A stretch of 64,000 bases of DNA, taken from assembly GCF_013009555.1 (NCBI RefSeq), contig NZ_CP046176.1, forward strand, positions 2,883,501 to 2,947,500, in the 5' to 3' direction. Below the pieces are notes generated by a model. The model made no database searches and was not told the DNA's origin. It saw only the letters and a program-made list of their open reading frames with translations. Below are positions 17,028 through 25,028 of the stretch, in pieces. Position 1 is the stretch's first letter. Every line of letters begins with the position of its first letter. The position numbers were made by a program, and so were the translations under genes. The stretch is from Phocaeicola dorei. GTDB taxonomy: Bacteria > Bacteroidota > Bacteroidia > Bacteroidales > Bacteroidaceae.

Positions 17028-17183
17028 TCTATCATTAAAAATTGCTAAATATTTATGCTTTTTTATCTAAGAACTTGGTGATTTCACCAAAAAAACTAGG
17101 AGAAGTCTTTTAATACTACAATTATATTTTTGATTTGTATTAAACCCTTTACTTCTTTCATCATCAGAGTTCAGATTAATCAT

Positions 17184-20100
17184 TTATGTAAAATCAAATT
17201 CATTCTGTTTGAAAGTGTGTTGCATTTCTGTTATCACTTCTTCCTGCATGTCCTGTACTTCAGCCACCACTTCAGTTTCAAGATCCAGCCCAAAAGTTTC
17301 CTTCAACTGCAGATAATCAAAGCACAGTGCCTTCGGTCGGTTTACCTTTACCTTCTTTACCTGTTCACCATTTACAATGTCAATGGTATAGTCAGGAAGT
17401 CCGCTAGGCAGAAGTATGGTGAATCTGTCCTGTTTCAGTCCAAGGTATGAAGTATGGGATTTCAGGTACGACATGATAGTGGACCAGTTCGAGCGGTTGG
17501 AGGTGGAACCTGCATTCCGGCTGTTGAACAGTGATGCTACGGCTGCCGTGTTCAGATAGAGAATAGGACGTGCTTCCTTAAATTCTATATCTTCCTTGAC
17601 AGACAACGGACGGAAGGATTTCATATACCTTATACGGTAATGTGCCTTCTCGATACATTTCCCTGAAGTCTGGAATCCCTGAAGCATACTCCAGAAGTCC
17701 GCTATCTCTGAACTTTCCTGAGCCAGTTCATTCTGATTTCGTATTCCTTTGATTGCTGTATCAAACAGTTCCGCATAGCTGAAAGGCACGTCAATGACTG
17801 TCTCCAGTGTCCTGAAGGTGGCCAGTGGAATAACCCAGTTACCGAATATACGGTCATGGATGGTTTCATTCTCCAGTTTTGCAGCCAGTTCACGCTTGGT
17901 GATGGAATATATTTCCGGAAAGTTCTTCTCAAACAGTTCCCGGTGTCCCAATATCTCCAGGGTGAGGTGGGTTAGTCCCATATTGCAGACTGATACAAGG
18001 TCTTCATAAGCCCTTTTCTCATTCTGGTTGAATGATGTCTTTGAAAAGGCAAGGAAAATGACACGGGTATAGAGTGCCATATCCTGAGTAGGCTTGTCCT
18101 GGCCGCAAAGGGCAACACCTGTTGTGACAATGGTCTGGGCTGCCATACCGTCTGTGTTTGTATTCTTCTTGGTCTGACCGCCACCGCCCCAGAGTCCTTT
18201 CAGATAGGCTATCTTGCGTATGTCGAGGTCATTCTTGTATTCATCAAGCACAGCAAGTGTATTGACAGCCTGTGATACACGATCGTTCATGGCCGGTACG
18301 GAAGTTACACCGAGATTGGGCGGATCTACTCCGTGCAGGAAAAAGGACTGGAGGGAAACAGCCAGGGTTGTTTTACCGGTTCCCTTTTCACCGAAAAGAT
18401 TCAGGATGGGGAAGTGACGGGTACGTCTGAATATTATGTCACGGAAGAGGGTGGCAAGCAGGTAACAGAAGGCTACGCTTGCATTCTCACCGAACACTTC
18501 CATCAGTCTTTTTACGTAGTCATACAGCTTTATTCCGTTGCGGTTCTCATGTACCATAAGTCTCTCAAACTGGAATATCTCCGGGTTGTTAAGATATATT
18601 TTTGAAGTGGCCGGTATATAGAAGGCCTTGCCGTTTATACTACGGACTATACCCAAATCATCAACGGTATTGAATGTACCTGCAAAAAATATTCCGTTAC
18701 CGAAAGCGAAGAATCCTTCAGCCGCATTCCAGCCGAGTTTTCTGATACGTTCTGCCGTATCGGTCTTTGAATACAGGTATTCCTTTACACGGTTGAGTTT
18801 GTCTATCTTGGCGAGCCATACATAATTGCCCAGTGAGCCGACCTTCTGCTGAAAGTTGCTTAGTGAGCAGAGTTCCGACTCTTTCAGTTCTATGACCCTG
18901 CATACATTGTACATATTCCTCATACGGAAGATTCTGGTTCCGTTTATCTCATCCTCGATATGGAATAGTGGTTCCATGATGAAGTTGGAGATTCTTGACG
19001 GTTCATCATCATCTTCACCGATGGAGTAGTAACAGTTTTCCCTCACGAACAGTCCGAACTGGCGCAGCAGTTCAGCTTCACGCTGCATCTCGTTCATGGC
19101 CGCCGGCTTGTCGTTCCTTCTCCTGGCCTCTCCACGTGCCTGGGTAACTGCATCACGCCAAAGTTTTACCTTGCCGTACAGTCTGGACAACTGCTCTATG
19201 CACTGGTCATACACCAGCTGGTCCTTTATATAACGCAGCAGGTCTGCTATTTCCGCTACACACTTTCTTTCCTCTACCATGGAACTGGCTACCAGGAAAC
19301 GTTTCTGTGCAAGCCAGATGATGAAATGCTTTTCAGGCAGTGAAGTATAATCTTCCCTGCTGCGGATATAGCTGTCGGCATCATTCTTGGAATATTGTAC
19401 TTCTCCTTCTGCTTCTGACGGTATTTCAGCGAAAGGAAGTTCTCTTACTGTCACATGGAATCCTTTTCTTATGGCTGCAGCCCCATTGGTCATCACCGCC
19501 TCAAATCCCGGTCCGTATGGCTTGCCCTCCGCAATATCTGAATCTGGAATGAAACAGAGTGAGGATACATACTTCTTCAGCTGCTCGAACTGGCTGTCAC
19601 TCCAGGCTGTTCCAAGTGACGCTACTGTATTGTCATATCCAATCGACTGCATTCTCAGTACATCAGGAGCACCTTCCACAATGATATAATAGTCGGCATC
19701 ACGCAGTCTGGCGGCACGGTCAATACCGAATACTGTTTCTCCCTTGGAGTAAATCATGCTTGTTGCCGAGTTGATATACTTGGGAGCTTTCCTATTGTCT
19801 CCGATGTATCTGGCTGTATAGGCAATGATGCGTCCCCATCTGTTTCTCACAGGAATCATGATACGCTGGCGGAACATGGCGTATGTGTTTCCGTCCTCAC
19901 CACGCTTGAACATACCGAGTTCGTACAGCAGTTCTTCGTTCAAAGCCTTGTTTCTGCAAAAATCCATAAAGGCCTGACCGTCCTTCGGTGCATAGCCTAT
20001 TCCGGCAAAGGCACAGAACTCCTCATGCCACCGGCCGTATGCGTAGGCCCTGGCATCAAGGCTCTCTTCCTTGTCTGTTGCTTTTAAATTTTGTAGGAAG

Positions 20101-20471
20101 AAGGTCTGGACTGCATCGAGAACTGTCAGAAGTGATTCCCTGTGCCTGGCTTCGGACATCTGTTCCTCACTGCGCTCTTCACTGATGTATTTTACCGGAA
20201 TATTATGGTTTCTGGCAATAAATTCCACTGCGGCACTGAAGGAAAGGTTTTCCTTTTCCATTATAAACGTAATGGAATCACCACCACGGTTACAGCTGAA
20301 ACAGTGGAAGAGATTCCTGCTGGGAGTGACGGCAAAGGAACCGGTCTTCTCAGTATGAAAAGGACAAAGTCCCATCAGGGTTGAACCTTTTCTGGACAGT
20401 CTGACATAAGGACTGAGTACGTCTTCTATGGCAAGTTCCCTCACTTTCTGTATGGTTGTTTCGCTTATCAT
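17184..20471 (-). CDS. CHC2 zinc-finger DNA primase with Toprim and C-terminal helicase-like ATPase
   Basis: The protein is about 1095 aa. The N-terminal CHC2 zinc finger is seen in LCPFHTEKTGSF and FHCFSCNRGGDS (Cys36, His39, Cys57, Cys60). A Toprim core follows (YYIIVEGAPDVLRMQ, then FIPDSD). The C-terminal part has a Walker A GEKGTGKTTL and a downstream LAVLDEYKND resembling Walker B. It would prime replication of the mobile element and may unwind DNA. I chose ATG 20471, which overlaps the preceding HTH gene by four bases (ATGA); the ATG at 20495 lies inside that gene. It is typical of Bacteroides integrative or plasmid-like elements. Confidence 0.88.
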   Translation of the reverse strand: MISETTIQKVRELAIEDVLSPYVRLSRKGSTLMGLCPFHTEKTGSFAVTPSRNLFHCFSCNRGGDSITFIMEKENLSFSAAVEFIARNHNIPVKYISEERSEEQMSEARHRESLLTVLDAVQTFFLQNLKATDKEESLDARAYAYGRWHEEFCAFAGIGYAPKDGQAFMDFCRNKALNEELLYELGMFKRGEDGNTYAMFRQRIMIPVRNRWGRIIAYTARYIGDNRKAPKYINSATSMIYSKGETVFGIDRAARLRDADYYIIVEGAPDVLRMQSIGYDNTVASLGTAWSDSQFEQLKKYVSSLCFIPDSDIAEGKPYGPGFEAVMTNGAAAIRKGFHVTVRELPFAEIPSEAEGEVQYSKNDADSYIRSREDYTSLPEKHFIIWLAQKRFLVASSMVEERKCVAEIADLLRYIKDQLVYDQCIEQLSRLYGKVKLWRDAVTQARGEARRRNDKPAAMNEMQREAELLRQFGLFVRENCYYSIGEDDDEPSRISNFIMEPLFHIEDEINGTRIFRMRNMYNVCRVIELKESELCSLSNFQQKVGSLGNYVWLAKIDKLNRVKEYLYSKTDTAERIRKLGWNAAEGFFAFGNGIFFAGTFNTVDDLGIVRSINGKAFYIPATSKIYLNNPEIFQFERLMVHENRNGIKLYDYVKRLMEVFGENASVAFCYLLATLFRDIIFRRTRHFPILNLFGEKGTGKTTLAVSLQSFFLHGVDPPNLGVTSVPAMNDRVSQAVNTLAVLDEYKNDLDIRKIAYLKGLWGGGGQTKKNTNTDGMAAQTIVTTGVALCGQDKPTQDMALYTRVIFLAFSKTSFNQNEKRAYEDLVSVCNMGLTHLTLEILGHRELFEKNFPEIYSITKRELAAKLENETIHDRIFGNWVIPLATFRTLETVIDVPFSYAELFDTAIKGIRNQNELAQESSEIADFWSMLQGFQTSGKCIEKAHYRIRYMKSFRPLSVKEDIEFKEARPILYLNTAAVASLFNSRNAGSTSNRSNWSTIMSYLKSHTSYLGLKQDRFTILLPSGLPDYTIDIVNGEQVKKVKVNRPKALCFDYLQLKETFGLDLETEVVAEVQDMQEEVITEMQHTFKQNEFDFT

Positions 20472-20671
20472 ATCGTCCTCAGTAAATTCCAACAATCGAT
20501 TATTGACTGGCCGGAGTATTTCGGACGGCTGACATTATTAGGATTGAGCGGTTGGATATATCCGTTATCTCTGTATTTTTTGAGTGTCTTGTTGCTGATA
20601 CCGAGTTCTGCACAGGTGCGCTTGACTGAATAGACACCGTTTGGATCGCACGCTGGTCTGATTTCTTTCAT
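20468..20671 (-). CDS. small MerR/excisionase-like DNA-binding protein
   Basis: The 67-aa protein has one winged-helix motif: VYSVKRTCAELGISNKTLKK (about residues 13-32), then a wing-like RDNGYIQPLN. Its stop overlaps the primase start by four bases, so the two are translationally coupled. Such proteins regulate excision or replication in integrative elements. Confidence 0.75.
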   Translation of the reverse strand: MKEIRPACDPNGVYSVKRTCAELGISNKTLKKYRDNGYIQPLNPNNVSRPKYSGQSIIDCWNLLRTI

Positions 20672-20688
20672 TATTATAAAATCATTAT

Positions 20689-20774
20689 GAATGTGCGATA
20701 AAAGAGACCTGTCCGGCTTTATCGTTAAGTGGTAAAGCTATAAGCTGGTGAACAAAGGTTACTGACGCACATTC
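20689..20774. repeat. nested inverted repeats upstream of the primase operon
   Basis: GAATGTGCG (20689-20697) and CGCACATTC (20766-20774) are a perfect 9-bp pair. Between them GCTTTA and TAAAGC (about 20718-20740) form a second, inner pair. The structure lies just upstream of the primase operon, where an element's replication origin or an operator could sit. Confidence 0.6.
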
Positions 20775-20876
20775 CTGTACCTACTATAATTGCTTTCTTT
20801 ATATTTCATAGAGTATCACGGCTAAACTAAACAAATAAAGTTTATCAATATTAGAATATTAGCCATAATATGTTTA

Positions 20877-21191
20877 TCATTTATCTTTCTTGACCGGTTT
20901 TTCTGCCTGTTTCGGCTGACTTTCATCAAAATAGTCCTGGGTGGTACGCTGGAGAAGCCTGAGGTCTGCCGTGCGGTATTCCACCTTACCGGGTCTTTTA
21001 TAGGAAACCACCTTTCCCTGACGTTTCCACCGTTCTACATTCCTGCGGCCAAACAGTTCGTATGCCTTCCTCTGGCTGATGAATTCAGGATCATCCTTGT
21101 CGGCTTTCAATTGCCTGACAATTCTGGAGGAGAGGTCATTCAGGAATGTTTCGTATGGTATAAGATGGTCCAGAAACTGTAATATCTTCAT
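20877..21191 (-). CDS. hypothetical DNA-binding-like protein, 104 aa
   Basis: The small basic protein ends in a Lys-rich tail (EKPVKKDK). The middle, EFISQRKAYELFGRRNVERWKRQGKV, looks like a winged-helix recognition segment followed by a wing (SYKRPGKVEYRTADL). This resembles helix-turn-helix domain proteins that accompany primases on Bacteroides elements. The N-terminus is helical. It is the second of two minus-strand genes, 18 bases after the 63-aa gene. The exact role is unknown. Confidence 0.65.
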   Translation of the reverse strand: MKILQFLDHLIPYETFLNDLSSRIVRQLKADKDDPEFISQRKAYELFGRRNVERWKRQGKVVSYKRPGKVEYRTADLRLLQRTTQDYFDESQPKQAEKPVKKDK

Positions 21192-21209
21192 ATAAACCTG
21201 ATTTGGTTT

Positions 21210-21401
21210 CTATACTGTTCGCTTGACCGTAATGATATGGTTTTCCCTGTCAGTCCTGGTCTTGAACTGGCGGTTGTAGATGGCACCAAGCTCTGAAGCC
21301 TGGGTACGGACGCTTTTCAAACGTGAAATGGGGAATGAAACGGATTCACCTACTTCAAGGGCAACAAGTGCCGGACGGATTTTTTCTAAGTTTTCAGACA
21401 T
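21210..21401 (-). CDS. hypothetical protein, 63 aa
   Basis: The small protein contains the beta-rich EVGESVSFPISRLKSVRTQA and ends FKTRTDRENHIITVKRTV. It resembles short helper proteins of Bacteroides integrative elements, but I cannot assign a function. It is in an operon with the 104-aa gene, with an 18-base gap. The divergent XRE gene at 21546 lies 144 bases away, so the AT-rich gap probably holds promoters for both. Confidence 0.55.
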   Translation of the reverse strand: MSENLEKIRPALVALEVGESVSFPISRLKSVRTQASELGAIYNRQFKTRTDRENHIITVKRTV

Positions 21402-21545
21402 AATTGTTGGATGTTTAATATTTAATGTTTAACTTTGTAATCACCAAATGAATAGATTACACTACAAAGTAACATAAAATGGTTTATATAACCAAATATT
21501 TGTTTGATGATTTATTGTTTAAGATGTATTTATTGAAGGAATCGC

Positions 21546-21998
21546 ATGGATAATGACATAAAACACGTGCATGTAGGTCAGGCTATCGACAAAAGACGCA
21601 ACGAGCTTGGATTGAGCAAATCTGAGCTTGGACGTAAAATCGGTGTACCGCAGCAGCACATAAACCGAATATTAGAGAGGGAAACAATGGAGACAAGCAG
21701 GCTTATTAAAGTCAGCGAAGCATTGGACTTCAATTTCTTTTCCCTTTTCTGTCCGAAACAGCATCATATTTCGGCACACCTTGCAGCCGTATCATTGGAC
21801 GGTAATGCAAATAATCTGATAGGTGATGCAGAACTGGCCGTGCAGTTATCCAGCGAAAAGAAAGAAACAGAGAACCTGAGGGAAACAATCAAGCTTCTGA
21901 AAGAGCAAATAGAGAGTCTGAACTCACAGATTTTACGTCTTGATTCAAACCTGAAGGATAAGGACGTGATTATTGAACTATTGAAAGATAGGGAATAA
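21546..21998 (+). CDS. XRE-family regulator with a coiled-coil tail
   Basis: The 150-aa protein has an N-terminal HTH (about residues 9-65: VGQAIDKRRNELGLSKSELG, then GVPQQHINRIL). After a linker there is a heptad-patterned coiled coil (about 95-150: SEKKETENLRETIKLLKEQI and on) suited to oligomerisation. Regulators of this layout are common in Bacteroides mobile elements. It is divergent from the 63/104-aa gene pair and is the last gene of the island before chromosomal genes begin. Confidence 0.75.
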   Translation: MDNDIKHVHVGQAIDKRRNELGLSKSELGRKIGVPQQHINRILERETMETSRLIKVSEALDFNFFSLFCPKQHHISAHLAAVSLDGNANNLIGDAELAVQLSSEKKETENLRETIKLLKEQIESLNSQILRLDSNLKDKDVIIELLKDRE

Positions 21999-22446
21999 AC
22001 AATACTGAAATTTAAATGAATGCGTCATCTCGTTACAGAGAGGTCAAATCATTCATCCTTAATATCTATTGCAACTGTTCCAAGCATTGTATCAAGATGC
22101 ATACAGATTACATACACAAATATTGCATCTTGTTGAAATACAGATATGTATTGGAGAGGCGCAAGCTGCGATAGAATAATAATGCTAAGAAAGTAGCAGC
22201 TTTAGAAAAAAGTCATACCAAAGCGCATACACTTCACATACACCGGCAATGTAACCTATTGGGGAATAATCGTATATGAAAGTGGCGCAGGCGGCTGTGG
22301 AAGATATGAAATAAATTGATTATTTTCTGAATATAAAAGTAGGAGATACTTAGAACAAGTACCTCCTACTCTATTTTTATGGCATTTTATTTTTTTAAGA
22401 AAAACATAGTTTATACATTTGTCTACAAGACAAAATCTATACTCAT
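21999..22446. other. intergenic region at the likely right edge of the island
   Basis: AAGATGCA (22094-22101) and TGCATCTT (22124-22131) form a perfect 8-bp inverted pair. A start-less open stretch at about 22213-22314 encodes TYTGNVTYWGIIVYESG and looks like the C-terminal scrap of a lost gene. No att repeat or tRNA was found. A promoter for the next gene lies at 22414-22421. Confidence 0.45.
22414..22421 (+). promoter_or_regulatory. -7 box of the amidotransferase/dipeptidase gene
   Basis: TACATTTG fits the Bacteroides TAnnTTTG consensus, 25 bases before the ATG. No clear -33 TTTG was seen. Confidence 0.5.
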
Positions 22447-24303
22447 ATGAAAAACAAATGCCTCTTTGTATTACTATTAGCTTTGGGATGTTGCCATGTA
22501 CAAGCACAAAAAAGTCAAAAGAATCCTTTGCCCGAAGCACTCGTCCAATTGAATCAAAAAGTGGATTCCGAACTGATTCCCGGAATAAAAAGGTCTCCCC
22601 TGATTGGAATTTCTACAGATATAAGTCCGAAACGGACAGCCGTAAACACGGCATATGTACAGTCAGTCATTCTCTCTGGAGGAATTCCTTATATGATACC
22701 TGTAACGGATAATGTAGAGATACTGCGTCAAATTGTATCCCAGCTGGACGGAATTGTCTTTACAGGTGGAGAAGATATCCAACCGATATATTATGGTGAC
22801 CTTCCTTATGAAAAACTGGAAGAAGTAAGCCCCGCCCGGGATACCTTCGACTTAATGGTGCTAAAAATGGCCGCAGACCGGAATATTCCCATATTAGGAA
22901 TTTGCAGGGGACTGCAATTAATGAATGTAGCTTTCGGTGGAACTTTATATCAGGATCTGCCCACACAACATTCCTCAAGTGTCAACCATCGCCAAGAAGA
23001 ATCCGGCACTACCCCCACCCATCCGATATCCATCATAAAGGAAAGCAAGTTGGCAGAAATTACAGGACAAGAAGTGCTGCAAGTCAATACATTCCATCAT
23101 CAGGCTATCCGGAAATTAGCACCGGGATTCAAAATCACGGCTTGGGCGCCCGACAGTATAGCGGAAGCTATAGAAGCTTATCCCATACGACAAATGATAG
23201 GTGTACAATTTCATCCGGAAATATTTACAGCAGCCGGAGATACCACCATGCATAAATTATTTAAATTCCTAGTGAACAAGGCTGATACATTCCATCTAGC
23301 TAAAAAAATTCATAGCCGTATTCTATCCATTGACACTCATACAGATACTCCTCTTTGGTTTAAAAACGGTTACAGCGTAGGCTTGAGAAAAGACAACATG
23401 GTCAGCATCCAAAAAATGGAGGAAGGTAAATTGGATGCACAGTTTCTAGCCGCATTTATATGGCAGGGAAAACGAGATGACGTATCTTCACAAAAAGCCG
23501 TAGAAAGCACCACCCTGTTGATTCAATCCATTTATGACGAAGTAGCGAAATACAAAGATTTTTGTGGCATCGCCCTTACGGAAAAGGATTTGGTACGTTT
23601 AAAGAATGAAGGCAAGAAAGCTTTCTTTATAGGGATCGAGAATGGTTACGCCATCGGCAAGGACCTCAAGAATATAAAAAAATACAAACAGATGGGAGTC
23701 AATTATATAACTCTCTGCCATTCTTACGATAACGATATTTGCCATTCGTCCACTCATACGGAAGATGCTACTCAAGGACTGACACAGTTTGGTCGTGAGG
23801 TAGTGAAGGAAATGAACCGGTTAGGTATTATGATAGATATATCACATGCCAGTGAAGGTACTTTCTGGGATGTTATAAAATATAGTACACAACCTATCAT
23901 CGCCTCTCATTCCTCGTCAAGGACTTTATGCGACCATGACCGTAATCTAACAGACGAACAACTCCGTGCCCTAGCGAAAAATGGCGGAGTGGCACAGTTA
24001 TGTCTCCTCGATACCTATATCAATAAAACCCCAAAAGCCGCATCCGTTTGTGATGCAGTCGAACATTTAGACCACATGATTAAAGTAGCCGGCATAGACC
24101 ATGTAGGAATAGGTACGGACTTTGACGGCGGTGGTGGTTTGCAAGGATGCAATGGAGATAATGACTTGATTAATCTGACCATAAAAATGATTGAAAAAGG
24201 ATATACAGAAGAAGACTTAAGGAAGATTTGGGGAGGTAATCTCTTGAGAGTAATGAAGCAAGTACAGGAAGCACCACTTCTTTCTTCAAAAAAACGCAGA
24301 TAA
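22447..24303 (+). CDS. secreted fusion of a class I amidotransferase (peptidase C26) and a membrane dipeptidase (M19)
   Basis: The 618-aa protein has a signal peptide (MKNKCLFVLLLALG). Residues about 50-285 are a C26/PuuD-like gamma-glutamyl hydrolase domain, with nucleophile Cys153 in GICRGLQ and His256/Glu258 in QFHPE. Residues about 290-610 are an M19 renal-dipeptidase-like domain: zinc ligands in DTHTD (298/300), then MIDISHAS, IIASHSSSR and GIGTDFDG. Together they could split gamma-glutamyl compounds and then dipeptides in the periplasm, perhaps for glutathione-like or cell-wall peptides. The order of reactions is inference. Upstream spacing and the -7 box support the ATG at 22447. Confidence 0.88.
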   Translation: MKNKCLFVLLLALGCCHVQAQKSQKNPLPEALVQLNQKVDSELIPGIKRSPLIGISTDISPKRTAVNTAYVQSVILSGGIPYMIPVTDNVEILRQIVSQLDGIVFTGGEDIQPIYYGDLPYEKLEEVSPARDTFDLMVLKMAADRNIPILGICRGLQLMNVAFGGTLYQDLPTQHSSSVNHRQEESGTTPTHPISIIKESKLAEITGQEVLQVNTFHHQAIRKLAPGFKITAWAPDSIAEAIEAYPIRQMIGVQFHPEIFTAAGDTTMHKLFKFLVNKADTFHLAKKIHSRILSIDTHTDTPLWFKNGYSVGLRKDNMVSIQKMEEGKLDAQFLAAFIWQGKRDDVSSQKAVESTTLLIQSIYDEVAKYKDFCGIALTEKDLVRLKNEGKKAFFIGIENGYAIGKDLKNIKKYKQMGVNYITLCHSYDNDICHSSTHTEDATQGLTQFGREVVKEMNRLGIMIDISHASEGTFWDVIKYSTQPIIASHSSSRTLCDHDRNLTDEQLRALAKNGGVAQLCLLDTYINKTPKAASVCDAVEHLDHMIKVAGIDHVGIGTDFDGGGGLQGCNGDNDLINLTIKMIEKGYTEEDLRKIWGGNLLRVMKQVQEAPLLSSKKRR

Positions 24304-24366
24304 TACCCAAACAAGGATAATTAAAAATATATAGAAATATCCTATTATCATTTTTCAGAAATTATC

Positions 24367-24398
24367 GGGGCTGTTTCACCAATGGACAGCCTCTTTTT
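24367..24398 (+). terminator. intrinsic terminator after the fusion peptidase gene
   Basis: GGGGCTGT and ACAGCCTC pair (one G-T) around an 11-base loop, followed by TTTTT at 24394-24398. Confidence 0.8.
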
Positions 24399-24456
24399 GT
24401 AACTTACAGTTTAATAGTAAAAGAAATAAGACAGACCTTATTCCCCTCTCCTCACC

Positions 24457-24506
24457 ATAGGAATTTTCCTATTACAAATAGGGAAACTCTCCTTTACAAA
24501 TAGGAA
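24457..24506. promoter_or_regulatory. three ATAGG(G)AA sites spaced about two helical turns
   Basis: ATAGGAA (24457-24463), ATAGGGAA (24478-24485) and ATAGGAA (24500-24506) are 21-22 bases apart. The last two sit in the longer direct repeat TTACAAATAGG (24472-24482 and 24494-24504). They lie just upstream of the -7 box at 24537 and may bind a regulator of the lipoprotein gene. Confidence 0.5.
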
Positions 24507-24536
24507 TATTCCGTTTATTGTATCATTCCCTCCACT

Positions 24537-24544
24537 TATCTTTG
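24537..24544 (+). promoter_or_regulatory. -7 box of the small lipoprotein gene
   Basis: TATCTTTG is an exact match to TAnnTTTG, 35 bases before the ATG at 24580. Confidence 0.6.
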
Positions 24545-24579
24545 TGACATAAGAAAAACAAATTTTAAAATTAACGGAT

Positions 24580-25017
24580 ATGAGAACAAAAATACTGAAA
24601 TACTTCGGAATGGTAGTTGTACTGATAATAATGGTTAACCTAACCTCCTGTGAAGTATCCATAGAAAGTTGGTACGATGATGATGATTACAGCGAAATAT
24701 ATTACAGAACCACTCGGGAACTATGCAGCCGGACCTGGCAGGAAACTTGGGAACAAGACGGTGAATACTACACACAACGACTAGACTTTTACGAAAATAG
24801 AACAGGCACAGACATCATACGAATAGAACATCGGAACGGCTATGTAACCGAAGACAGGTACAATTTTGAATGGAGATGGGATAACAGTTCACAGACATGC
24901 ATCCGTATGGTTTACGGTCCCAGTGACGTTTCATATTTTGAAAATGTATGGCTAGCCGGAAACTTCTTAAAAGGCTCATTGGATGGTATTAATGTAAATT
25001 TCACAGGAATCAGGTAA
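24580..25017 (+). CDS. small lipoprotein, 145 aa
   Basis: The N-terminal hydrophobic segment (YFGMVVVLIIMVNL) ends in a lipobox LTSC, with Cys24 as the likely lipidation site. The mature part is acidic then aromatic (WYDDDDYSEIYY), with a beta-strand pattern and many Trp/Tyr residues (WQETWEQDGEYY, FEWRWDN). It resembles lipocalin-like small Bacteroides lipoproteins, but no family is certain. An insertion sequence begins only three bases after its stop codon (target duplication at 25021), which separates it from its former terminator. Confidence 0.7.
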   Translation: MRTKILKYFGMVVVLIIMVNLTSCEVSIESWYDDDDYSEIYYRTTRELCSRTWQETWEQDGEYYTQRLDFYENRTGTDIIRIEHRNGYVTEDRYNFEWRWDNSSQTCIRMVYGPSDVSYFENVWLAGNFLKGSLDGINVNFTGIR

Positions 25018-25020
25018 AAA

Positions 25021-25028
25021 GAAAAAAG
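25021..25028. repeat. target-site duplication, left copy
   Basis: GAAAAAAG directly precedes the left inverted repeat. The identical octamer follows the right end at 26420-26427. Confidence 0.85.

Noticed and set aside
21999..22446. tRNA or attachment site at the island's right edge
   Set aside because: No cloverleaf-like sequence and no direct repeat with the left part of the window was found. The left edge of the island is outside the window.
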